Assembly: GCA_049582805.1 (NCBI GenBank)
Contig: JBAUUR010000145.1
Span: 1 to 41,496, forward strand
Direction: 5' to 3'
DNA: 41,496 bases
From: CAVXFS01 sp049582805
GTDB lineage: Bacteria; Pseudomonadota; Gammaproteobacteria; Burkholderiales; Gallionellaceae
Position numbers and translations under genes: made by a program. Within the stretch, counting starts at the first letter, position 1. The number at the start of each line of letters is the position of its first letter. The notes beneath the pieces are model-generated. The model worked only from the letters and a program-made list of their open reading frames with translations, was not told the DNA's origin and searched no databases. Shown piece after piece: positions 28,406 to 35,809 of the stretch.

Positions 28406-28834
28406 ATGAATGTTGGCATCTTGAATGGAGCCCACATGGGGGTCATTATTCTTGTAGCGTTGTCTCTTCAAGCAGCGGCTATGGCAACGGAACTTATATA
28501 TACGCCAAACAATCCGACATTTGGCGGCAACCCGAACAACGGGCCGGTATTGCTGCAGGACGCGCAGGCGCAGAATCGTTCGACGGCGCCGACGCTGACT
28601 CCGCTGCAGCGGTTCCAAACTAATTTGCAGCAGGCAATTTTGAACAATCTTGCAAACCAAATCAAAACCGACCTATTTGGCACTAACGGTACCTCAATAA
28701 CACCCGGAGTATACACTGCGGGCAATTACACCGTCACGGTCACTGATAACGGAGATGGCACCTTGACGATAAATACCTACGACAATACAAACGGCGCATC
28801 GGCATCGTTCACCGTGTCTACGACTATTCAGTGA
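28406..28834 (+). CDS. csgF: Curli assembly protein CsgF
   Basis: The 142-residue protein starts at ATG 28406, with GGGAA about 9 bases upstream; an in-frame TTG at 28400 is less likely. The signal peptide ends near AAAMA-TE. The mature protein starts with the CsgF signature ELIYTPNNPTFGGNPNNG followed by PVLLQDAQAQN, the segment that inserts into the CsgG channel. The C-terminal half has beta-rich repeats (GNYTVTVTDNGDGTLTIN). CsgF sits at the outer face of CsgG and couples secretion to nucleation of curlin fibres. Confidence 0.94.
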   Translation: MNVGILNGAHMGVIILVALSLQAAAMATELIYTPNNPTFGGNPNNGPVLLQDAQAQNRSTAPTLTPLQRFQTNLQQAILNNLANQIKTDLFGTNGTSITPGVYTAGNYTVTVTDNGDGTLTINTYDNTNGASASFTVSTTIQ

Positions 28835-28869
28835 CTGTGAGTGTGTACGGTCACTGGGGGCTTGACATA

Positions 28870-30126
28870 ATGGGTAGAGGTTTCATGCGCAACGGATGGT
28901 TGCTCCTGTGGCTGGCTGCGCTGGCGTCATGTTCCACGGTGCCGCCTTCCAATGTCAAAGCCAACGCTCGGCTGACGCCCTCGACGAAGATTACGCGCGC
29001 GCTGACGCAACTGCCAGAGCCCAAGACAAGAATACCGGTGGCGGTGTACGGCCTCCGTGATCAGACGGGCCAGTACAAGGCTTCCCCCGACAGCCCCTAT
29101 TCCACCGAAGTCACGCAGGGGGCGGCGACCATGCTGGTCGACGCGCTTCGGGATTCCGGCTGGTACATCCCGGTTGAGCGTGAAGGGTTGCAGAACCTGC
29201 TGACCGAGCGCCGCATTGTGCGGGCAATCGAGTCGCCGAGCGACAAGGGCAAGCCGATCATCAACCTGCCGAATCTGCTGCCGGCCAGCCTGATCATCGA
29301 AGGCGGTATCACTGCCTACGATTCCAACGTGCGCACAGGCGGAAAGGGCGCCAATTTTCTGGGCGTAGGCGCCAGCACGCAATACCGTGTCGATCAGGTA
29401 ACGGTGCAGTTGCGCAGTGTCGACATTCGCAGCGGGCAAGTGTTGAATTCGGTATCGGTGACGAAAACAATTTATTCTTATCAGTTTGACGCCAGCGTGT
29501 ACAGGTTCACCAACTATGAGCAACTTTTGCAGGGCGAAACAGGCTACACCACCAACGAGCCGGCACAGCTGGCTGTGAAAGAGGCGATCGAAGCGGCCGT
29601 GGTTCACCTGACCGTCCAGGGAATTCGTGACCGTGTTCTGGAACTCAAGTACGAACAGGACTGGAATAGTCCGGTCATCCAGTCCTATCTCAAGGCAGAC
29701 GAGACGAACCTGCAGGACGAAGATACTGTCGATGATGAACCGATCCAGATGAAGCCGCTCACCGACGAGAATTCACATCAGGCAGTTCAGCCGCTGTTGG
29801 CTGAAGCCAGCGAAACAGCGTCAATCAAGCCGGCTCCAAAGGTCGGCGAAGCGGTCGCGGTGCCGGAAGTGACAACAGTGGCGCCCTCCCCAGCCAATCA
29901 GCGGATAGTGGGGCGGACACCGGCAACGGCAGCGAATCCGGCAACGGCAGCAAATCCGGCAACGGCAGCAAATCCGGCAACGGCAGCGAATCCGGCAACG
30001 ACAGCGACACCCACTGCGCTGCCACAGGCCGTTGCTCCCAAGGTGAAACAGGGAACTGATTCGGGCGCCGTCAACAATTCGTCATCAACAGATGATATAT
30101 TCAAACTATATTGGCGCGGCAATTAA
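28870..30126 (+). CDS. csgG: Curli secretion channel CsgG with long repetitive C-terminal tail
   Basis: The 418-residue lipoprotein starts at ATG 28870; other in-frame starts are GTG 28831 and ATG 28885. The lipobox LASC puts the acylated Cys at residue 21. The CsgG domain runs to about residue 265 (VAVYGLRDQTGQYK, PVEREGLQNLLTERRI, LPASLIIEGGITAYDSN, YRVDQVTVQLRSVDI). This family forms the nonameric outer-membrane curlin pore. E. coli CsgG is 277 residues, so about 150 extra residues follow. The extension is acidic, then Pro/Ala/Thr-rich with five tandem ATAANP units, and ends DDIFKLYWRGN. The tail should lie in the periplasm or as a linker to peptidoglycan or partner proteins (inference). 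Confidence 0.93.
   Translation: MGRGFMRNGWLLLWLAALASCSTVPPSNVKANARLTPSTKITRALTQLPEPKTRIPVAVYGLRDQTGQYKASPDSPYSTEVTQGAATMLVDALRDSGWYIPVEREGLQNLLTERRIVRAIESPSDKGKPIINLPNLLPASLIIEGGITAYDSNVRTGGKGANFLGVGASTQYRVDQVTVQLRSVDIRSGQVLNSVSVTKTIYSYQFDASVYRFTNYEQLLQGETGYTTNEPAQLAVKEAIEAAVVHLTVQGIRDRVLELKYEQDWNSPVIQSYLKADETNLQDEDTVDDEPIQMKPLTDENSHQAVQPLLAEASETASIKPAPKVGEAVAVPEVTTVAPSPANQRIVGRTPATAANPATAANPATAANPATAANPATTATPTALPQAVAPKVKQGTDSGAVNNSSSTDDIFKLYWRGN
29923..30012 (+). repeat. 18-bp tandem repeat in the csgG tail
   Basis: Five consecutive 18-bp units are present. Units 1-4 match gcaacggcagc(g/a)aatccg exactly apart from the one variable base; unit 5 is degenerate. They encode ATAANP repeated. Because the unit is a multiple of three, copy number can vary without breaking the frame. 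Confidence 0.95.
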
Positions 30127-30206
30127 CAAGGGGTAACGGCGATGCTTGGACTCCCATGCGGAAAATCTGAACTGGCACAAACAGGCATGGAAAATAGGCG
30201 CGCCTG

Positions 30207-30953
30207 ATGATGAAGCCCGCCATGCTCATTTCCCTGATGGAACAAGTAGCCATTCGACTAGGCTGCAAGAATCCGCAGCCTAGTCGCGGGTTATCCCGCA
30301 AGCCGGGAGATCGAAGCGAGGGGGGCGGAGCCGGCACAACGAGTCGCTGCCCGAGTTTTGCATTAGCGATACTGCTGACCTTTGCAGGTACGGCCCATGC
30401 CCAGGAAATTTCTTCCGAGATGGACGCGCTCCGTTCCGACTTTTCAAATCCTGAAATTCCGGCGACTGAGGCCTTGATTGATCAAAGTGGTGACTTTAAT
30501 TATGCCACCATTGATCAGGGCACCGGGGGTGCTGGCGGAAATGGGAATTATGCCGAAATCGATCAGAGTGGCTCTTCCAACCAGGCATCTGTGGTTCAGA
30601 CCGGTTATGCGAATCGGGCAAGAATCGACCAGCCCGGATCATTCAATTCGGTCAATGCCACGCAAAGCGGCTCAGGCAACTTACTTAATGTGGTTCAGAA
30701 CGGTTCAGGCAACTCACTTGATGTGGTTCAGAACGGTTCAGGCAATTCCATCGATCTGGCCCAGACATGGAACGAAAGCCAGATTCAGGCGAGCCAGACC
30801 GGCGATAATAATATTATTGTTGGGACCAGCATGGCCGTGTCGGCGGCGCTGACCGAAATCGGAAACAGTAATTCGATTACCGTGAGCCCGAGTTATACCG
30901 GGCCGGCACTGAAGATCAATGCCAGCAACGGTATGCAGATCACCGTCCAATAA
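30207..30953 (+). CDS. Curlin-repeat fibre subunit (CsgA/CsgB-like)
   Basis: This is a 248-residue protein by the ATG at 30207 (ATGATG). The hydrophobic signal core (FALAILLTFAGTAHA) lies at residues ~51-65, so the n-region is unusually long. From about residue 90 the sequence consists of curlin-type 22-residue and 11-residue arcs with Q-x-G-x-x-N-x-A/L and closing Q (IDQSGSSNQASVVQTGYAN; NVVQNGSGNSLD). Roughly nine to ten beta arcs are present, enough for a beta-solenoid amyloid subunit. It lies 80 bp after csgG, so it is the likely export client. Major versus nucleator role cannot be fixed from sequence. A strong hairpin overlaps codons 17-27 (see separate entry). Confidence 0.88.
   Translation: MMKPAMLISLMEQVAIRLGCKNPQPSRGLSRKPGDRSEGGGAGTTSRCPSFALAILLTFAGTAHAQEISSEMDALRSDFSNPEIPATEALIDQSGDFNYATIDQGTGGAGGNGNYAEIDQSGSSNQASVVQTGYANRARIDQPGSFNSVNATQSGSGNLLNVVQNGSGNSLDVVQNGSGNSIDLAQTWNESQIQASQTGDNNIIVGTSMAVSAALTEIGNSNSITVSPSYTGPALKINASNGMQITVQ
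30255..30286 (+). promoter_or_regulatory. Strong mRNA hairpin at the 5' end of the curlin gene
   Basis: CGACTAGGCTGC (30255-30266) pairs perfectly with GCAGCCTAGTCG (30275-30286), giving a 12-bp stem with an 8-nt loop. It is followed at once by two competing small hairpins that share the segment TCCCG: GCGGG/CCCGC (30286-30290 with 30295-30299) or TCCCG/CGGGA (30294-30298 with 30304-30308). This arrangement suggests control of curlin translation, transcription read-through from csgG, or mRNA processing. Confidence 0.65.
30684..30749 (+). repeat. 33-bp tandem duplication in the curlin gene
   Basis: Two adjacent 33-bp units (30684-30716 and 30717-30749) differ at only about three bases. Each encodes one 11-residue beta arc (VVQNGSGNS core). 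This is a recent in-frame expansion of the amyloid repeat. Confidence 0.85.
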
Positions 30954-31293
30954 CTCCAGCTGATTGGGCTTCCATTCCTGTACCCGGTGGTTGGGGTTAG
31001 CCTGCCAACCCATTTTCGGTTCTGGCTGCGCCGTCGAGCCCGCGTGATTTTTGCCGCGGCGGGGCTTGCCGGTTTTCCAATACGCCAAGCAATGCACATA
31101 CAAATTGGCGGGATTCTGAGATCCGCCAAAACCCATTCCCAGCAACAGACAATTTAGCCAAAAGTACTGCCTCCGTTTCGCGAAACTGTCATTAAACTTG
31201 GCTACAGTTGCCATGTTAGCAATTGTGTATCAGGGGGGACACGATTGCTTCCTACACTTAATTTTCCCCGGTTTAATTTTAGGAGATTCAATC
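30954..31293. other. Leader region of the second curlin gene
   Basis: 340 bp without a convincing gene; open frames on the minus strand have no recognisable domain. It contains the perfect 12-bp palindrome GTTTCGCGAAAC (31175-31186), an AACTGT/ACAGTT inverted pair (31184-31189 and 31204-31209), and the leader hairpin at 31218-31249. Together these mark a separate promoter and leader for the downstream gene. Confidence 0.5.
31218..31249 (+). promoter_or_regulatory. Leader hairpin with G-rich loop upstream of the small curlin gene
   Basis: AGCAATTGTGT (31218-31228) pairs with ACACGATTGCT (31239-31249) over 11 bp with one G-U pair. The 10-nt loop carries six consecutive G. A CCCC at 31266-31269, just before the ribosome site, could pair with the loop to form a pseudoknot. 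The structure is seen directly; function is inferred. Confidence 0.5.
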
Positions 31294-31695
31294 ATGAAAT
31301 TGAAATTCAAAGTACTTATTCTCGTGGCTGCTTTGGCTTCGTCTCAGGCCTTTGCAGGCTCCGGCGATTATTTTGATCCTTCAGGGGCGGGTGCCGGTGG
31401 CGGCATGGACCTTTCCCTACCTTCGGGGGGTGATATCAGTGCCATTACTACCGATGCGGAAGGCATGTACGCTGGATCCGCTGGCGCCGACTCAGTTTAT
31501 ACTCAAGACGTAGCCGTGATCAGCCAGACCGGTGACTACAGCTATGCGATGATCGAACAAGATACCGTCGGTGGAACGATGACTGGTAACTTTGCAGCGA
31601 TAACTCAGTCAAGCGCCCTCCCTGCCGTCGCTTATATCTATCAGGGTGGCACCAACGCCGGCGGCAATTTTGCCATGATCAATCAGCATGATTGA
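31294..31695 (+). CDS. Small curlin-like secreted protein
   Basis: The 133-residue protein starts at ATG 31294, with AGGAG 8 bases upstream. A clear signal peptide is cut near AFA-GS (residue 20-21). A Gly/Ser/Asp-rich spacer (about 21-65) is followed by about three curlin-type arcs (VISQTGDYSYAMIEQ, GNFAAITQSS, YIYQGGTNAGGNFAMINQ). It has fewer repeats than a typical CsgA (five 22-residue repeats) and is therefore more likely a minor or nucleating subunit than the bulk fibre protein. It has its own leader rather than a tight link to the upstream curlin gene. Confidence 0.82.
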   Translation: MKLKFKVLILVAALASSQAFAGSGDYFDPSGAGAGGGMDLSLPSGGDISAITTDAEGMYAGSAGADSVYTQDVAVISQTGDYSYAMIEQDTVGGTMTGNFAAITQSSALPAVAYIYQGGTNAGGNFAMINQHD

Positions 31696-32073
31696 TGTTA
31701 ACAGCAGTTTCTTCCTCATTGGGAAACTGCCTGTGTCGTACCGCCAAAGCGTGGCTGCATGCCCGTAGCTACGTCTTGTGCAAGCTTCAAGATGCCGGCC
31801 ACATGCCCGTGGACGGCATTGTTCTTCACCGGGTTCTGATGAGTCCGAAAGGGAAACGCAATTAGTTCCGATTTGCGGAATTGCACGACAGCTTCTCGTC
31901 GGTAATTGTTTAGAAATAGCGTTGTCCGGCGGCTCGGCCGGCATCCAGATTTAGAAGTCATGGCGTTATTCGGATAACTTTTCAATCATGAGTGCAGCGT
32001 AAACCGGATAAGATATTCGAGGCGAAATGCAGGGCATTATATTCATAATGATGTAACAAACCCTCGCTACAAT
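31696..32073. other. Intergenic region after the curlin genes
   Basis: Nearly 380 bp without a supported gene. A minus-strand frame (31716-31985) is open for 89 codons but has no ribosome site or recognisable domain. A hairpin with a 10-bp stem (two G-U pairs) lies at 31704-31730, 9 bases after the curlin stop. It has no T-tract but may protect the mRNA 3' end or terminate weakly. Confidence 0.5.
31704..31730 (+). terminator. Hairpin downstream of the small curlin gene, possible terminator
   Basis: GCAGTTTCTT (31704-31713) pairs with GGGAAACTGC (31721-31730) around a 7-nt loop; the outer 8 bp are perfect. It begins 9 bases after the stop codon. It lacks a U-tract, so it may be a 3'-end stabiliser rather than a true intrinsic terminator. 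Confidence 0.4.
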
Positions 32074-32093
32074 TCAATATGAATTCATATTGA
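32074..32093. promoter_or_regulatory. 20-bp perfect palindrome, candidate operator
   Basis: The sequence TCAATATGAATTCATATTGA is fully self-complementary and ends 7 bases before the ATG of the DUF2934 gene. AT-rich perfect dyads of this size in a promoter or leader are typical of dimeric repressor sites; the binding protein is unknown. Confidence 0.55.
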
Positions 32094-32100
32094 TTGCGTC

Positions 32101-32330
32101 ATGAACCAAGAGTCTAGGCCATTATACGGGGAGCTGGCAATTACGTCCGTTGAAGAAAACCAATCCGGTATTCCTGCTGAAGTAAGTGCGATGAAAGAGC
32201 AGACTCGATCAATGATAGAACTCGATCAATGATAGAAGAAGCTGCTAATTACCTTGCGGAAAAAAGAGGATTTGCACCTGGCTATGAGTTAGCGGATTGG
32301 TTTCAGGCTGAAGCACAAATAATGAAATAA
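32101..32330 (+). pseudogene. DUF2934 small protein gene, frameshifted by a 17-bp tandem duplication
   Basis: Frame 1 from ATG 32101 runs 43 codons (MNQESRPLYGELAITSVEEN and on) to TGA 32230-32232. A second frame from ATG 32229, overlapping that stop as ATGA, encodes MIEEAANYLAEKRGFAPGYE then LADWFQAEAQIMK and ends at 32330. The second part is a clear DUF2934 motif. The two frames are separated by a perfect direct repeat of 17 bp (32204-32220 and 32221-32237). Removing one copy restores a single ORF of about 70 codons ending in the DUF2934 motif. Either the gene is broken, or the two halves are made by coupled re-initiation. DUF2934 has no established function. Confidence 0.8.
32204..32237 (+). 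repeat. 17-bp perfect tandem duplication
   Basis: CTCGATCAATGATAGAA occurs twice with no spacer (32204-32220 and 32221-32237). The unit is not a multiple of three, so it shifts the reading frame of the DUF2934 gene. Slipped-strand loss of one copy would repair it. Confidence 0.97.
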
Positions 32331-32358
32331 TTTTGCTCCAATCCAGCGCCAAACTTTC

Positions 32359-32382
32359 AAAGCCCGTCATTATCGGGCTTTT
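32359..32382 (+). terminator. Intrinsic terminator after the DUF2934 gene
   Basis: AAAGCCCG (32359-32366) pairs with CGGGCTTT (32374-32381) around a 7-nt loop, and TTGATTTT follows. It lies about 28 bases after the DUF2934 stop and before the second TPS locus. Confidence 0.75.
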
Positions 32383-32451
32383 GATTTTCCAAATGAACCT
32401 AGTTCCAGGCGAGTTGCCTTGCCAACCAGCCAACAAAGGGGGAATGGGAAG

Positions 32452-35400
32452 ATGAAACGCCACGCATCAATGAACCGGATCTACCGGCTCGTCTGGAGCC
32501 ATGTGCTAAACGCCTGGGTTGCGGTGTCGGAAACGGCACGAGGAAGGGGCAAGAAGACGAACCGCAAGGTCAGCGCGGTGGCCCTGTCGCTCTCGGCAGT
32601 CATGGCTCAGGCAGCGCCAACTGGCGGACAGGTTGTTTCAGGCGCCGGAAGCATCTCCCAGTCAGGCAATACCACCACCATCCGGCAATCCAGCGAGAAC
32701 CTCTCCCTCAACTGGCAAAGTTTCAATATTGCGCCGCAGGAAACCGTGAATTTCCTGCAACCCTCCGCCAGCGCCATCGCAGTCAACCGTATCTTCGGCA
32801 CCAACGGCACGCAGATTCTGGGCCACCTTGAGGCCAATGGCCAGGTCTGGCTCATCAACCCGAATGGCATCCTGTTTGGACAAGGCGCCCAGGTCAACGT
32901 CGGGAGTCTGGTTGCCACCACTCTGGATTTCAATGACGCCACCCTGCACGGCACCGCAATTTTCTTCACCGGCAATGGCACCGGCAGTATCGTCAACGAA
33001 GGCGCCATCAATGCCGCAAATGGCGGCTATGTGGCACTCCTTGGGAACCAAGTCAGCAACCAAGGCACCATTACCGCCCAGCTCGGTACTGTAGCTCTTG
33101 GTGCGAGCAGTGCTGCCACCCTCACCTTCAGCGGCAACAGCCTGGTCCATATGCAGGTGGACCAGAGCATCTTGAATAATCTGGCCGAAAACGGCGGATT
33201 GATCCAGGCCGATGGCGGACAGGTCATCATGACTGCCGGTGCGCAAAATGCATTGCTTGCGAGCGTTGTCAACAACACAGGGGTGATCGAAGCGCGTACG
33301 ATGGAAAACCATGAGGGCACCATTACCCTACTGGGGGGCATGACGGCCGGGACTGTCAATGTCAGCGGCAAGCTGGATGCCAGTGCACCCAACGGGGGCA
33401 ATGGAGGGTTTATTGAAACCAGTGCGGCTCATGTTGAAGTGGCAAATGATGCCAAGGTCACGACTGCCGCAGCGTCGGGACTTACCGGTAGCTGGCTGCT
33501 TGACCCGGTGGACTTCACCATTGCCCCAACAGGCGGGGATATTACGGGTAGCACGCTTGATAGCTTGCTGCAGAACAATAGCGTAACGATCCAGACGGCG
33601 ACTGGAACCAACACTTCGACCAATCTGTACGGCACGACTGCCGGCAGCGGGAATATCAATGTCGACGACACGGTGAGCTGGAGCTCGCACACGCTGACGC
33701 TGGACGCATACAACAACATCTATATCAATAGCAACCTGAACGGCAGCGGTAGCGCCAGCTTGGCGCTTTATTACGGTCAGGGCGCAGTTTCTGAGGACAA
33801 TACCAGCACATACGTGCTGAACAACGGAGCGCAGGTCAACCTTCCTGCCGGGCAAAGCTTCAGTACCAAGCTGGGATCTGACGGCACCGTGATTGACTAC
33901 ACTGTCATCACCAGCCTGGGGAGCCCAACCAGCAGCAACGACGGTACATTGCAAGGGATAAACGGCAATCTCTCGGGGTATTACGCCTTGGGCAGCAACA
34001 TTGATGCCACGGCGACGAGCACCTGGAACGGCAACGCGGGCTTTACGCCGATTGGAAATTCAGACACTCCGTTCAACGGCACGTTTGACGGTTTGGGTCA
34101 CACGATCAGCAATCTCGTGATCAATCTTCCATCGACAAGTTATGTGGGCCTGTTTGGAGATACGGACACCGGTTCCGTGATCCAGAACGTGGGACTGATT
34201 GGCGGAAGCGTGAGTGGAAGTAATTACGTTGGCGGGCTGGTGGGGAGTAACAACGGCACGATCAGCAACAGTTACGCCACGGGCAGCGTGAGTGGGAATT
34301 ACGGCGTGGGTGGCCTGGTGGGGAATAACTACGGCACGGTAACCAACAGCTACGCCACGGGCAAAGTGAGCGGAAGCAACTACGTTGGCGGGCTGGTGGG
34401 GAATAATTACGGCACGATCAGCAACAGTTATGCCACGGGCAGCGTGAGCGGAAGCAACTACGTCGGGGGGCTGGTGGGGAGTAACAACGGCACGATCAGC
34501 AACGGTTACGCCACGGGTAGCGTGAACGGAAGTAACTACGTTGGCGGGCTGGCGGGGAGCAACTCCGGCACGGTCAGCAACAGTTTCTATAACAGCACTG
34601 TCAATCCAGGCTTGACGGGTATTGGCGGCGCAGCTGACGAGGGGGGTACTGTTTTTGGCATGACCACCGCCCAGATACAGACGCAGGCCAATTTCACAGC
34701 GGCCACACCAGACAATGGCAATGTCAATCCCGATTGGGACTTCACCAATACCTGGGTGATGTATGACGGATATAGCTACCCGCTGCTGCGGTCATTCATG
34801 ACACCGCTCACGGTGACGGCTGATAGCGCCACCCAGACTTATAACGGGCAAGCATATTCGGGCAGTAACGCCGTGACCTATTCTGTTACTCCCAACAGCA
34901 ACCTGCTTGGCACCGTCAGCATTAGTAGCACCGCATCGGGCGCCATCAATGCGGGAAGTTATTCCATTACGCCTGAAGGGTTGTACTCCAACCAGCAGGG
35001 TTACATCATCAGTTATGTAGATGGTACGCTGACCATCAATCCAGCCCCACTGAGGCTAACCGGTCTGTCCGGGACGAACCGCGCCTACAACGGCACCACG
35101 GTGGATGCGCTGACTGGCACGGCAGTGTTGTCGGGGCTGGTAGGCAACGAGACCCTGACGCTAGGCAACACGACCAACGGTACCCTGGCAAGTGCGAATG
35201 CGGGCAGCGAAGCGGTGACCACGACCATCACGCTGTCCAATGGAACAAACGGGGGCTTGGTCAGCAACTACGTGCTGACGCAGCCGACCTTGGCCAACGT
35301 CACCATCGCCCAGGCGCCGCTGACCGTGACAGCCAATGATCTGTCCAAAACCTTCGGGACTACTGACCCTCAATTTATCTATTCAGTTTCTGGTTTGGTC

Positions 35401-35802
35401 TCCGGGGATAGCGCAAGCTCCATTCTGCTTGGGGCGTTGTCACGCGATCCCGGTGAAACTTCCGGTACATACCCCATCTTGCAAGGAAGCCTGACCACGA
35501 CCAGTTCCAATTACATCCTGGATTTCGTTCCGGGCACGCTAACTATCGCTCCCCTCGTTCTTACGGCAGATTCATTTGTTTTTCCGACCGTTCCGACTAA
35601 ACCGGGTTCCCCGCTGAGTCCATCCGTCCGGCCCGTTACGAGCCAGGCAATCAATCAAATAGATGCAAGACCTGCAGAAGCAACCCTGACCCAGGAAACC
35701 ATTACCTCAGATGACCAGGCAAATGCGCCGAGGATTTCGATTGTCGATGGCGGCATCCTGATGCCGGCTGATTATTTGACTGGTCAACCTCACGACAAGT
35801 GA
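32452..35802 (+). CDS. TpsA exoprotein with ESPR signal, GLUG and MBG/YDG-like repeats
   Basis: The 1116-residue protein starts at ATG 32452, preceded by a purine-rich AAAGGGGGAATGGGAAG. The ESPR proper begins at residue 7 (MNRIYRLVWSHVLNAWVAVS) and is followed by a signal core ending near AQAA. The TPS domain (about 55-300) has LNWQSFNI and the canonical INPNGILFG. The central part holds five GLUG-type repeats (about residues 587-716). The C-terminal third has MBG/YDG-like beta domains (LTVTADSATQTYNGQAYSG, LTVTANDLSKTFGTTDP) typical of extended adhesin stalks. Its transporter is most likely the tpsB at 37529. The ESPR is thought to slow inner-membrane export of large proteins. It has no visible anchor, so it may be released or held by TpsB. 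Confidence 0.93.
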   Translation: MKRHASMNRIYRLVWSHVLNAWVAVSETARGRGKKTNRKVSAVALSLSAVMAQAAPTGGQVVSGAGSISQSGNTTTIRQSSENLSLNWQSFNIAPQETVNFLQPSASAIAVNRIFGTNGTQILGHLEANGQVWLINPNGILFGQGAQVNVGSLVATTLDFNDATLHGTAIFFTGNGTGSIVNEGAINAANGGYVALLGNQVSNQGTITAQLGTVALGASSAATLTFSGNSLVHMQVDQSILNNLAENGGLIQADGGQVIMTAGAQNALLASVVNNTGVIEARTMENHEGTITLLGGMTAGTVNVSGKLDASAPNGGNGGFIETSAAHVEVANDAKVTTAAASGLTGSWLLDPVDFTIAPTGGDITGSTLDSLLQNNSVTIQTATGTNTSTNLYGTTAGSGNINVDDTVSWSSHTLTLDAYNNIYINSNLNGSGSASLALYYGQGAVSEDNTSTYVLNNGAQVNLPAGQSFSTKLGSDGTVIDYTVITSLGSPTSSNDGTLQGINGNLSGYYALGSNIDATATSTWNGNAGFTPIGNSDTPFNGTFDGLGHTISNLVINLPSTSYVGLFGDTDTGSVIQNVGLIGGSVSGSNYVGGLVGSNNGTISNSYATGSVSGNYGVGGLVGNNYGTVTNSYATGKVSGSNYVGGLVGNNYGTISNSYATGSVSGSNYVGGLVGSNNGTISNGYATGSVNGSNYVGGLAGSNSGTVSNSFYNSTVNPGLTGIGGAADEGGTVFGMTTAQIQTQANFTAATPDNGNVNPDWDFTNTWVMYDGYSYPLLRSFMTPLTVTADSATQTYNGQAYSGSNAVTYSVTPNSNLLGTVSISSTASGAINAGSYSITPEGLYSNQQGYIISYVDGTLTINPAPLRLTGLSGTNRAYNGTTVDALTGTAVLSGLVGNETLTLGNTTNGTLASANAGSEAVTTTITLSNGTNGGLVSNYVLTQPTLANVTIAQAPLTVTANDLSKTFGTTDPQFIYSVSGLVSGDSASSILLGALSRDPGETSGTYPILQGSLTTTSSNYILDFVPGTLTIAPLVLTADSFVFPTVPTKPGSPLSPSVRPVTSQAINQIDARPAEATLTQETITSDDQANAPRISIVDGGILMPADYLTGQPHDK
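34210..34599 (+). repeat. Five 78-bp GLUG repeats in TpsA
   Basis: Five in-frame units of 78 bp encode V-S-G-S-N-Y-V-G-G-L-V-G then a G-T-I-S-N-S-Y-A-T-G segment; the last unit is diverged. High DNA identity between units makes copy-number change by recombination likely. Confidence 0.9.
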
Positions 35803-35809
35803 GGATGTC

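Noticed and set aside
31716..31985. 89-codon minus-strand frame after the small curlin gene.
   Set aside because: No ribosome site, signal or domain. It is treated as intergenic.
34210..34599. Regular 78-bp repeats that might suggest a CRISPR array.
   Set aside because: The units are contiguous, coding and in frame (GLUG repeats), with no unique spacers.
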